A stretch of DNA of 64,000 nt from contig JADJGJ010000004.1 of the NCBI GenBank assembly GCA_016708105.1, positions 248,001 to 312,000 of the forward strand, in the 5' to 3' direction. Below the pieces are notes generated by a model. That model made no database searches. It was not told the DNA's origin and saw nothing but the letters and a program-made list of their open reading frames with translations. How positions within the stretch are numbered: the stretch's first letter is position 1; every line of letters begins with the position of its first letter. The stretch comes from Crocinitomicaceae bacterium. GTDB taxonomy: Bacteria > Bacteroidota > Bacteroidia > Flavobacteriales_D > Crocinitomicaceae. Shown one piece after another: positions 54,657-61,859 of the stretch. A program made the translations under genes and the position numbers.

Positions 54657-55945
54657 GTGTGCGGATTCATTTTTGGTTTATCGTCTTTATAAGATTCCGG
54701 TGTAATTACCGGTGTCATTTTTTCAGCCATGTTCAACAAATCAATAAACAAACTGCGCAGTAAAATAATAGATGATGGTACTTCTTCAATCATATATGAA
54801 TACAGCGTGATAGGTGAATGCGGCACATCTCCGTAACCATCCCGATTCAAATCATAACCATTATAATTGCTCCAGTAATTTTCATTAAATACGTTTTTAT
54901 TGCGTGAGCTGTTTGTTACCACCTCAAATGTATTTGAAAAGAAATTGTTTTGAAGAATATTATTCTCTTCACAATTTCCTAATATTTTTAAGCCCCATCC
55001 GTTTTCTCTGAACTCATTCTGCAGTATTTCATTTCGGCTGCAGCCTTCAGCGTATATGGCAATGGTATTGCGTCTGAAAATATTTTGCATGATTTTGCTG
55101 TCGGTAATGTCTTTCAAAAGTACCCCGTGTGAAATTTGACTCCAGTTGTCAGCAAACTGATTTTTGATCATGTTGATGTTTTTTGAATACATCACCGCCA
55201 CCCCGGCGCCGTTATTTTGAAAATGGTTTTCAATATAGCTGCATCCATGTGAAAACATAAAATGCAAACCATATCTGATTTGATCATGACAATAATTTTT
55301 TTGAATCATGCTGTTTTCTACAAATTCAAAATAAATACCATCTCGGTGTCCGCTTACTTGATTAAACTGAATGGTTGCACTGTTGCTGTACCACAAATGA
55401 ATTCCATTGCCTGATGAGGACTCACGTTTACCATACGCTTTGAGATTATTTTTTTCAATCAAACAACTATCCGAGTGTGAAAGATAAATGCCGTAGCATG
55501 TATTAATTATTTGGTTGTTGTTAATGATGCAATGAGGCGAATTCATCACCTTCACAGCGGCCAAATCTTCCAAAAAACTTGGCTTAACATTCACCAGGGC
55601 AAAGCCTGAAATTTCTACACTTCTGGTTTCAGTTATTAAAAAAATACTGCCTTTTCCGTTGGCATCAATGATTGGAAAATTTTCACCCAATAGCGTCAGC
55701 GGTTTATCAATTACCAAATTGAATTCTTGATAATGTCCTTTCTCAACCATGATACTATCAAATGCTTGTGCTGCATCAATAGCGGTTTTTAGTGTTTGAT
55801 ATTCACAATCAGAACAAACTTGAATTGATTTTGAAAACACCTGAAAAGGCAATAAGAAAACCAAAACCGGGAAAAGTACAAAGCCGGTTTTGGTTAACCC
55901 AAATCTAACCGATGAGGGTTGTGATCTATTTATTGAATTTCTCAC
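54650..55945 (-). CDS. nosD: NosD, periplasmic beta-helix copper-site assembly protein
   Basis: About 431 residues from the GTG at 55945, which overlaps the nosL stop by 20 bases. The open frame extends to 56059, but that would overlap nosL by 134 bases and add a tail (FLPALPKGKL) with no place in the family. The GTG start gives a signal segment (FGLTKTGFVLFPVLVFLLPF). The mature part is a right-handed beta-helix of CASH/PbH1 repeats (YGIYLSHSDSCLIEKNNLKA, GIHLWYSNSATIQFNQVSGH, DGIYFEFVENSMIQKNYCHD). NosD is required to build CuZ in NosZ. Confidence 0.9.
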   Translation of the reverse strand: MRNSINRSQPSSVRFGLTKTGFVLFPVLVFLLPFQVFSKSIQVCSDCEYQTLKTAIDAAQAFDSIMVEKGHYQEFNLVIDKPLTLLGENFPIIDANGKGSIFLITETRSVEISGFALVNVKPSFLEDLAAVKVMNSPHCIINNNQIINTCYGIYLSHSDSCLIEKNNLKAYGKRESSSGNGIHLWYSNSATIQFNQVSGHRDGIYFEFVENSMIQKNYCHDQIRYGLHFMFSHGCSYIENHFQNNGAGVAVMYSKNINMIKNQFADNWSQISHGVLLKDITDSKIMQNIFRRNTIAIYAEGCSRNEILQNEFRENGWGLKILGNCEENNILQNNFFSNTFEVVTNSSRNKNVFNENYWSNYNGYDLNRDGYGDVPHSPITLYSYMIEEVPSSIILLRSLFIDLLNMAEKMTPVITPESYKDDKPKMNPHTW

Positions 55946-56984
55946 AGAGTTGATCCCAGGAGTATATTTCTCCCGGATTATTTCTCTGAAAATCTCGTGC
56001 AGTTTCCCTTTCGGCAAAGCCGGTAAGAAACGCCCCCATAGGACTTGGCATATTTTCACTGATGAGATAATGAGATGTTTTTGCGTCTACTAAATTACCG
56101 GGATTTGTGAAATCAGTAATCAGCAGCGAATGAATATTTTCATTATCTACTGTGCCCTCATGAAGAAAATCTATCAAACATTCAATAGAATCAAATTTGT
56201 AAACCTTACCTTTTTTGGTGAGCATTTCAGAACCATAACGTGAATCTGATATACTCATTTTGCAAAGTGAACACTGATCAGTACCATACTTGATTGGTTG
56301 AGGTTCAACTTCACACGCAACAAATAAAAATAGTGCAAGTACAGCGGCTGTTTGCTTGAGATTTTTCACCACCAGTAATTTGCTGTTTTCAGAACCTTGA
56401 CCCGCTTCATGCTGATTTTTTTTGCGCGGTTTTTTTAATTCAAAAAACAACATTAAACTGGCAAGTGTTGCGCTTACCATGATGATTATACCACCAAGGG
56501 CAGGATAGGAGTAAGCCGTAAAATTCAGTAAATCTTTTTTACCTATAAGCGGTGGTTGATAAGTCATACCGGGTACTTGGATGGCCGCCATGGGATCGAG
56601 ATCATGGCCATAATCATATTCCCACCAATAGAAATCAGCAAGACCAATGACGCAAATTGAAACAAAAGAAATTGCCCAAACAGCATAGCCCCATTTATTT
56701 CTCAGCAAGGCTACAATGATGCCTAGACCAATAAGAACCCCCATTAGATAGGGCATCATTTGAAACTCTTTCATGCTTTCTGGTTCAATAGTTTTCATAC
56801 CAATATAATGGTTGAGGTTATTGATGGTGTTCAAGTCTCCTTTAATCTCTCCAAGCCAAATTTGAAAACCGAGTCCTTCAGGATATTGTGGAGCATCCAA
56901 ATCAATGATCCACATAGGTACGTAATAGGTGGCAATCAGCGATAATGAAATGATGATTGTAATTATGATAGTTGAATTTTTCAT
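55926..56984 (-). CDS. nosL: Membrane protein fused to NosL copper chaperone
   Basis: 352 residues. The first 205 are a membrane protein with four hydrophobic segments (STIIITIIISLSLIATYYVP, MMPYLMGVLIGLGIIVALL, WGYAVWAISFVSICVIGLAD, YPALGGIIIMVSATLASLML), the small protein usually separate between nosZ and nosL in Bacteroidota clusters. The rest is NosL: CSLCKMSISD is the Cu(I) motif, then SEMLTKKGKVYKFDSIECLI and SHYLISENMPSPMGAFLTGF. Inside the frame a GTG at 56369 would start MKNLKQTAAVLALFLFVAC, a textbook lipoprotein signal, so NosL may also be made separately (147 residues). NosL delivers copper to NosZ. Spaced 73 bases from nosZ. Confidence 0.9.
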   Translation of the reverse strand: MKNSTIIITIIISLSLIATYYVPMWIIDLDAPQYPEGLGFQIWLGEIKGDLNTINNLNHYIGMKTIEPESMKEFQMMPYLMGVLIGLGIIVALLRNKWGYAVWAISFVSICVIGLADFYWWEYDYGHDLDPMAAIQVPGMTYQPPLIGKKDLLNFTAYSYPALGGIIIMVSATLASLMLFFELKKPRKKNQHEAGQGSENSKLLVVKNLKQTAAVLALFLFVACEVEPQPIKYGTDQCSLCKMSISDSRYGSEMLTKKGKVYKFDSIECLIDFLHEGTVDNENIHSLLITDFTNPGNLVDAKTSHYLISENMPSPMGAFLTGFAERETARDFQRNNPGEIYSWDQLCEKFNK

Positions 56985-57013
56985 ATTGCCAGCGTTTAGG
57001 GTAAGTTAAGAAA

Positions 57014-57044
57014 ACCCGTTGTGCGCAATAGACACACAACGGGT
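57014..57044 (-). terminator. Hairpin between nosZ and the nosL fusion gene
   Basis: On the minus strand ACCCGTTGTG (57044-57035), an 11-base loop and CACAACGGGT (57023-57014): a perfect 10-pair stem, followed by TTTTCTT. It lies 13 bases after the nosZ stop. It is likely a partial terminator or an mRNA-stabilising 3' end giving more nosZ than downstream message. Confidence 0.75.
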
Positions 57045-57057
57045 AGTACAAAGATCA

Positions 57058-59013
57058 TTATTTTCCGTCAAGACTCCATGACAACTCAACATTCGAGTTG
57101 GCCGGGGAAACCCTTGCGTATCCCTGCATTTCCTGGTGCAAAGCAGAGCAGAAATCTGTGCAGTAGAATGGATAAACCCCTACATCCTTAGGCTCCCATT
57201 TCAAAGTTCGGGTTTCTCCCGGCATTATCAGCAACTCTGAATTATTAGCTCCTTTAATGGCAAAACCGTGAGGCACATCCCAGTCTTGTTCAAGATTGGT
57301 TACGTGGAAATAAACAATATCACCCACTTTTATTCCTTCAATGTTGTCAGGCGCACTGTGTGAGCGAATCATCGTCATATATACATGCACTTCTTTACCT
57401 TCTCTAACAACTTTTGTTTCGGCTTCTGTTTTAGTTGCGTATGGGTGGTGATTATCTTCCAACTTGAAAATTTTCAAACTTTTTTCCATCAAAAGTTCGG
57501 CAGAAATAGCTTGTGCATAGTGAGGCTCACCTATCGTTGGGAAGTCCATCAACATTTTCATTTTTTGTCCCGTGATATCAATCAACTGTGCTGATTGTGT
57601 AAGCTCAGGTCCGGTTGGCAAATATCGGTCTTTGGTAATTTTATTCAAGGCGATTACATATTTACCGTAAGGGTTTTTACTGTCTCCACCCGGAACCATC
57701 AAGTGACCAATTGAATAATATACCGGCATACGATCTACTACTTCCCAAGTACCCAATTTCCATTTTACAATTTCTGAAGACAAGAACATTGAAGTATAAG
57801 CATAACCTTGATCATCAAATTCAGTGTGCAGAGGTCCAAGACCCGGTTTTTCAACTTCGCCCGCCAATACTGCTTCATATTTTAATACCGGAATACCATC
57901 AATGTCACCATCAAATTGTTTTTCTTCAATAGCTTTTGCCATTTTTTCATACGAGAAAACCGGAATCAAAGCAGCTAATTTACCACTGGCAACAATGTAT
58001 TCTCCGGTTGGGCTCACGTCAACACCGTGTGGTGATTTTGGACAAGGAATGAAATACACCAAGCCAGGACAATCTTTTGGGTTGAGAATTTTTTGTGTAT
58101 TCAACACTTCAGATTTTGCTGTTTGTGTATGTTCATCCATGATGTTGTGATAGTAAACAGAATTCATTTCAGTTGCTTTTCCGGCAGCCAAATATTCTTC
58201 TGCTTTTTTCCAATTTACGGCCAAAATATAATCTTTGTCATTTTGACTTGCGTGTACTTCTTTCATGGTAAAAGATTCTTCTGTATTATAACAGGTGAAA
58301 AAAGTCCAGTCACGTGAAACACCTTTACCGGCGCGGTTTTTATCAAAGTCAAAAGGAGGCACCAAAATTTGAGTTGCCAAATTCATTTCACCACTTTCTT
58401 GATCAACTTTGATTAATGAAATTGCGCCTTGAAAATTTTCTTTGTAGGTTGAAATCGGAACATCTTTGTTGCCGGTAATGGGAACGCTGAACCTGGTTCC
58501 GGCAACAAGATATTCCGTATTTTCTGTTGGATAAGGTGAAGGGTGGTTACCTGCACTGTTAGGTATTTCAATAATTTCAGTGGTGGTAAACGTGGTTAAA
58601 TCAATACGTGCAATGCGCGGTGTATTGTTTTCATTGATAAACAACCAGCGTCCGTCAGCATCACCATCGGTTTTAGAAAGCGCCGGGTGGTGAGCATCAC
58701 CCCAGGGAATAAATCCGTGAGAAGTCATAAGCATGGGCTTGGTTTCTTCACTATACCCATATCCATTTTCAGGATTTTGAGAAAATACAGGAAGCACCTT
58801 AAGCAATCTGCACGAAGGCAAACCATACACGCCAACTTGTCCACTGAAACCTCCGGATGTGAACATATAATAATCATCGTACTGACCAGGCTCTACATAA
58901 ACCTGACTTGCGGCGTCGCCATCAACAACGGATTTATTACCCTTTTGCGTACAACCCACTGCCAGACCAGCCAGCAGCAGTGTTGAGAGTGAAGTTTTTA
59001 GTATCGTATTCAT
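57058..59013 (-). CDS. nosZ: Nitrous oxide reductase, clade II-type (Sec-exported lipoprotein)
   Basis: 651 residues. The leader MNTILKTSLSTLLLAGLAVG is followed by Cys21, a lipobox; there is no twin-Arg motif, so it is Sec-exported as in clade II (atypical) NosZ. The beta-propeller has the CuZ His pattern (DAHHPALSKTDG, PKSPHGVDVSPTGEYIV, GPLHTEFDDQG, GEPHYAQAIS). The C-terminal cupredoxin domain holds the CuA set: DVPHGFAIKG, then FYCTDFCSALHQEMQGY with Cys, Cys, His and Met. It reduces N2O to N2 in the periplasm. Directly preceded by a lipoprotein cytochrome c (24-base gap), its likely electron donor, and followed by NosL/D/F/Y. No nitrite or nitric oxide reductase is visible here. Confidence 0.97.
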   Translation of the reverse strand: MNTILKTSLSTLLLAGLAVGCTQKGNKSVVDGDAASQVYVEPGQYDDYYMFTSGGFSGQVGVYGLPSCRLLKVLPVFSQNPENGYGYSEETKPMLMTSHGFIPWGDAHHPALSKTDGDADGRWLFINENNTPRIARIDLTTFTTTEIIEIPNSAGNHPSPYPTENTEYLVAGTRFSVPITGNKDVPISTYKENFQGAISLIKVDQESGEMNLATQILVPPFDFDKNRAGKGVSRDWTFFTCYNTEESFTMKEVHASQNDKDYILAVNWKKAEEYLAAGKATEMNSVYYHNIMDEHTQTAKSEVLNTQKILNPKDCPGLVYFIPCPKSPHGVDVSPTGEYIVASGKLAALIPVFSYEKMAKAIEEKQFDGDIDGIPVLKYEAVLAGEVEKPGLGPLHTEFDDQGYAYTSMFLSSEIVKWKLGTWEVVDRMPVYYSIGHLMVPGGDSKNPYGKYVIALNKITKDRYLPTGPELTQSAQLIDITGQKMKMLMDFPTIGEPHYAQAISAELLMEKSLKIFKLEDNHHPYATKTEAETKVVREGKEVHVYMTMIRSHSAPDNIEGIKVGDIVYFHVTNLEQDWDVPHGFAIKGANNSELLIMPGETRTLKWEPKDVGVYPFYCTDFCSALHQEMQGYARVSPANSNVELSWSLDGK

Positions 59014-59037
59014 AGAAGTTCTTGTATTTAAATTAGA

Positions 59038-59526
59038 TTATTGTTTATCGTAATCTCTGAAGTATTCAAGAAGGTTTCTTGCCTCCTCTTCTGTCAAACT
59101 TTGATTGGCCATTGTGGTCATATATTCTTCAAATAATCCTTTTGCAATGGGATCTTCTTTGGTCATTTTTTCAGGATCAAGGATCATGTTCATAATCCAT
59201 TCAGGTGAACGGCGAGTTGTAACGCCACCCAAAGCCGGTCCAACTGCACGTGAATCCATCTTATGGCATGCCGAACATTTGGTATCAAATAGTGTTTTAC
59301 CTGTTTCAGCCATGGTGGCATCAATATCACCAAGTGTAATAGTTGTGATGGGTCCAACACCTTTATTCTGCATTGGGTCATCTGACACAGTGGGCGTTTC
59401 AGTTGTCTCATTACCGGTGGTTGTTGTCGGCTCAGTTTGACTGGTTGTGTTTTCTTCCGTTTTTCCTCCGCATGCAAACGCAGCAAATACTAAACCGATA
59501 AGAAATAATTTTGATGTAGTTTTCAT
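59038..59526 (-). CDS. Lipoprotein cytochrome c of the nos cluster
   Basis: 162 residues from the ATG at 59526; the frame opens at 59556 but the later start gives a lipoprotein signal (MKTTSKLFLIGLVFAAFAC, Cys19). A Thr/Glu-rich linker of about 45 residues leads to a class I cytochrome c: TLFDTKCSACHKMDSRAVG is the haem site, RRSPEWIMNMILDPEKM carries a candidate Met ligand, and TEEEARNLLEYFRDY is the C-terminal helix. It probably passes electrons to NosZ. Gene order cytochrome-nosZ is typical for clade II clusters. Confidence 0.93.
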   Translation of the reverse strand: MKTTSKLFLIGLVFAAFACGGKTEENTTSQTEPTTTTGNETTETPTVSDDPMQNKGVGPITTITLGDIDATMAETGKTLFDTKCSACHKMDSRAVGPALGGVTTRRSPEWIMNMILDPEKMTKEDPIAKGLFEEYMTTMANQSLTEEEARNLLEYFRDYDKQ

Positions 59527-59597
59527 AAATAAATAATGTTTAAATCTTGTTGACAAAGTTCAGCAGCTTGCTTGCCGCAGGACATGAGAAGCATCAG

Positions 59598-59626
59598 CCA
59601 AAAAAATACTTTTTCGTATTTTTTGG
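59598..59626 (-). terminator. AT-rich hairpin after the Fnr-type gene
   Basis: CC, A-run, TAC, a short loop, GTA, T-run, GG: an 11-pair stem with one bulge, 26 bases after the stop of the Fnr-type gene. The T-run in its 3' arm could end the regulator transcript before the cytochrome/nosZ operon. Confidence 0.5.
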
Positions 59627-59651
59627 TTTTAAACTAGCGTTAGATCACCGC

Positions 59652-60356
59652 TTAAAGTGACCGTAACTTGTTCAATTGATTAGCGTTGAGAATTTGAATC
59701 CGTTTTGAATCAACGGCAATGATGTTTTCCTGATTAAACTCAGAAAGTACTTTTGAAACCTGTTCTTTGGTAGTGCCGGCATAGTCCGCCATGTCTTGTC
59801 TTGAGAGAAAAATTTTGAGCAATTTATTTTCATCAATACCAAATTTGTCTTTTAAACTCAATAAAACATCAGCCACTTTACCGCGCACATTCATTTGTGC
59901 AAGATTTCTTTCTCTGATTTCACTTTTAGTTAATTCATCGGCATAAAAAAACATTAACCTAACCGCAAGGTTCATGTTTGTTTTGATCAGATCTAAAAAA
60001 TAATTCCGAGGATATTTACAGAGAACACAATCTTCAATGGCAATGGCTGATATTGGGTAATGTTTTGTGTTGAGACCACGGTGACCAAGAATATCGCCTG
60101 TTGAAGAAAACCGCACAATTTGAATGCGATTCATTATGCCCGGCTTAAATACTTTTACAACGCCTGTTTGAATGAACATGATATCGTGCACCTCATCACC
60201 CTCTTCAAAAATGATTTGATTTTTTTTAATACGGACAATAGACTTCTTTTTATTTAGCTCATCAATCAAATGTTGATCACCCAGTTCTTGTAAAAGGCAT
60301 TCAGCAGAGCAGATATGGCAATCAGGTTTTGTTTTGGCAGAAACTTGTGCAGTCAT
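59652..60356 (-). CDS. Crp/Fnr-family transcription regulator with N-terminal Cys cluster
   Basis: 234 residues from the ATG at 60356; an earlier start at 60389 would include the promoter box. After MTAQVSAKTKPDCHICSAEC, with three Cys in CxxCxxxC, comes a cyclic-nucleotide-type effector domain (IIFEEGDEVHDIMFIQTGVV, GDILGHRGLN) that contains a further Cys pair (IEDCVLCKYP), then a helix-turn-helix (LLKIFLSRQDMADYAGTTKE, QVSKVLSEFNQENIIAVDSK). Three N-terminal Cys plus a central Cys is the arrangement that holds the 4Fe-4S cluster in FNR, so oxygen sensing is plausible. Directly upstream of and same strand as the nos operon, so the probable regulator. Confidence 0.88.
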   Translation of the reverse strand: MTAQVSAKTKPDCHICSAECLLQELGDQHLIDELNKKKSIVRIKKNQIIFEEGDEVHDIMFIQTGVVKVFKPGIMNRIQIVRFSSTGDILGHRGLNTKHYPISAIAIEDCVLCKYPRNYFLDLIKTNMNLAVRLMFFYADELTKSEIRERNLAQMNVRGKVADVLLSLKDKFGIDENKLLKIFLSRQDMADYAGTTKEQVSKVLSEFNQENIIAVDSKRIQILNANQLNKLRSL

Positions 60357-60361
60357 GTGTA

Positions 60362-60389
60362 CAAAGATAATAGCAAGACAACAGAACAA
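60362..60389 (-). promoter_or_regulatory. Candidate promoter of the Fnr-type gene
   Basis: On the minus strand TTG (60389-60387), a 17-base spacer, TATCTTTG (60369-60362), then five bases to the ATG. A perfect -7 box so near the start codon suggests a leaderless or near-leaderless mRNA. Confidence 0.5.
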
Positions 60390-60460
60390 GTATGAAATAT
60401 AGGTGAAATTAAGTTGAAGCCTTTCTGATGTGGCGAATAGGTATAACAGAAATGTCTTTT

Positions 60461-60468
60461 TATATTTG
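60461..60468 (+). promoter_or_regulatory. -7 element five bases before the 60474 gene
   Basis: TATATTTG matches TAnnTTTG exactly and is followed by TCTTC and the ATG at 60474. No TTG stands at the usual -33 distance. The geometry again implies transcription starting at or near the start codon. Confidence 0.4.
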
Positions 60469-60473
60469 TCTTC

Positions 60474-60905
60474 ATGTCTCGCAAATATTTTGTTGTCATT
60501 GGTGGGTTGTCTTTTTTACTTGCGCTGATCAGTTTGTTTTTTGGTGTGAGCATTTATAACGCAAATGAGAATGTACACATCAACCACCTCAATGAAATGG
60601 ATCATATCTATTATTACCAAGCAGTTGATGTACCCGCCTTATCTCGACTGGCAGCTATAGTTACCGGCATTTTTTTACTTGCAATCACCGGAGTAGAAAT
60701 TTATATCTATCGCAAAACAAATTTTCAAGTAGTAAAAAAAATTGCGCTGGGTATAATTGTGTTTTGTTTTTGCGTTTTAGTTTTGGATATACTTACCATC
60801 GTCCATCATGCTTATTTTGATTTTTCTCAATGGGGATTTGCCTGGATAGCCGTAGCAGTTTTTGCCGTAGCCGGGAATCTTTATTCATTTTTTGTTAGGG
60901 CATAG
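60474..60905 (+). CDS. Four-span membrane protein next to the nos cluster
   Basis: 143 residues with four membrane helices (VVIGGLSFLLALISLFFGV, LAAIVTGIFLLAITGVEIYI, IALGIIVFCFCVLVLDILTI, GFAWIAVAVFAVAGNLYSFF) and two His-rich loops (NENVHINHLNEMDHIYYYQA and VHHAYFDF). Family not recognised. It diverges from the Fnr-type gene with their start codons 117 bases apart. The His residues near the membrane could bind metal or haem, but this is only inference. Confidence 0.65.
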   Translation: MSRKYFVVIGGLSFLLALISLFFGVSIYNANENVHINHLNEMDHIYYYQAVDVPALSRLAAIVTGIFLLAITGVEIYIYRKTNFQVVKKIALGIIVFCFCVLVLDILTIVHHAYFDFSQWGFAWIAVAVFAVAGNLYSFFVRA

Positions 60906-60965
60906 GGCATAGGTTTTAGAACTTAGAACATAAGGCATATAAACAGATTTAACATAAACTCTTTT

Positions 60966-60997
60966 CCCCAACCCCTAATCCCTAACTCCTAACACCT
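60966..60997 (+). repeat. Degenerate C-rich CCCTAA-like tract
   Basis: CCCCAA, CCCCTAAT, CCCTAA, CTCCTAA, CACC in direct order, an irregular repeat that stands out in AT-rich DNA. Just before it (60903-60940) is another irregular series built on CATAGGGCATAGG and TTAGAAC. Neither encodes anything. Confidence 0.5.
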
Positions 60998-61060
60998 CCG
61001 TTAACACTTTTTTAACTAAAAACCCCCCGTATCAACCAGTAATACAACAAGATACAAAAT

Positions 61061-61076
61061 TGGCATAGGTCTTGCA
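61061..61076 (+). promoter_or_regulatory. Sigma-54 (-24/-12) promoter of the TonB gene
   Basis: TGGCATAGGTCTTGCA matches the RpoN consensus TGGCAYRNNNNTTGCW at every defined base; GG at 61062-61063 and GC at 61074-61075 have the exact 12-base spacing. Transcription would start near 61087, 27 bases ahead of the ATG at 61114. RpoN promoters need an enhancer-binding activator; none is encoded in the window. Confidence 0.7.
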
Positions 61077-61113
61077 AAATCATGATTAGTATAAACTTTA
61101 AATTTTACTTATT

Positions 61114-61809
61114 ATGATCGCAAAAAAAAGTAAACACGCCGACCTTGAGAGAAAGAGGTTTGCATTTTTCCAGATTGGGCTTATTGTGGCGGGCTCATTA
61201 ACGCTGGTGGCATTTGAGTATTCAACTGCAGAAGTGAAGCCTAAACATGTTGAAATTCAAAATCCGTATGACAACGGTTTGATGGTAGAAACCTTGTATG
61301 AACAAGAAGACGCGCCGAAACCAGAATCAAAGGAGGAAGATCAACAGGCCAACATTCAGATGACACCTATTGATGATGTCACTATCACAACCAATCCTGT
61401 AAAAACTATTTTTACAAATGTGCAGGGAAATTATATTGTGGTGAATGATCCTTGTACTGATTGTTATGACAATCCAAAAATTGAACCGGAAGATGAGATT
61501 GAGATTCCGGACATTGATCCATCATTCCCCGGGGGATTTGCTGCCATGAAAACTTTTATCGTTGACCATGTGAATTATCCTGAAATGGCTCATGGTGCAG
61601 GAATTGAAGGAACAGCCTATGTTCAATTTGTGGTGAACACTGATGGAAGTATTGTGGATGTAAAAACACAAAACAAAGTAGACGCAACGTTGGCAAAGGA
61701 GGCAGAACGAGTGGTGAAAATGATGCCGAATTGGATACCAGGTGAAATCAAAGGAAGAAAAGTAAGATCACAGTTTATTGTGCCTATTGCTTTCACCATT
61801 GAGAAATAA
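61114..61809 (+). CDS. TonB family energy transducer
   Basis: 231 residues. A single N-terminal membrane anchor (FAFFQIGLIVAGSLTLVAFE) follows a basic start (MIAKKSKHADLERKR), then an acidic Pro/Glu-rich linker with a CTDC pair, and the TonB C-terminal domain: FPGGFAAMKTFIVDHVNYPE, GIEGTAYVQFVVNTDGSIVD, AERVVKMMPNWIPGEIKGRK. It couples proton-motive force to outer-membrane receptors such as the one at 33435-35879. A sigma-54 promoter lies 38 bases upstream; a terminator follows. Confidence 0.92.
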   Translation: MIAKKSKHADLERKRFAFFQIGLIVAGSLTLVAFEYSTAEVKPKHVEIQNPYDNGLMVETLYEQEDAPKPESKEEDQQANIQMTPIDDVTITTNPVKTIFTNVQGNYIVVNDPCTDCYDNPKIEPEDEIEIPDIDPSFPGGFAAMKTFIVDHVNYPEMAHGAGIEGTAYVQFVVNTDGSIVDVKTQNKVDATLAKEAERVVKMMPNWIPGEIKGRKVRSQFIVPIAFTIEK

Positions 61810-61825
61810 TATTGTTAGTTAGTGA

Positions 61826-61859
61826 AAAAAGGACCGCTCTGGAAGGGGCGGTTTTTTTT
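61826..61859 (+). terminator. Intrinsic terminator after tonB
   Basis: A-run, then GACCGCTC (61832-61839), a short loop, GGGCGGTT and a run of T: an eight-pair stem including G-T pairs. It sits between the tonB gene and the stop codon of the convergent gene and ends exactly at that stop. Confidence 0.8.

Noticed and set aside
55946..56059. Longer NosD starting at 56059
   Set aside because: It would overlap nosL by 134 bases and add a non-family N-terminus ahead of the signal segment; the GTG at 55945 fits better.
59547..59556. TTGTTGACAA upstream of the cytochrome c gene as an Fnr/Crp operator
   Set aside because: Half-sites are only four bases with an asymmetric centre; too weak to claim without a motif from several nos promoters.
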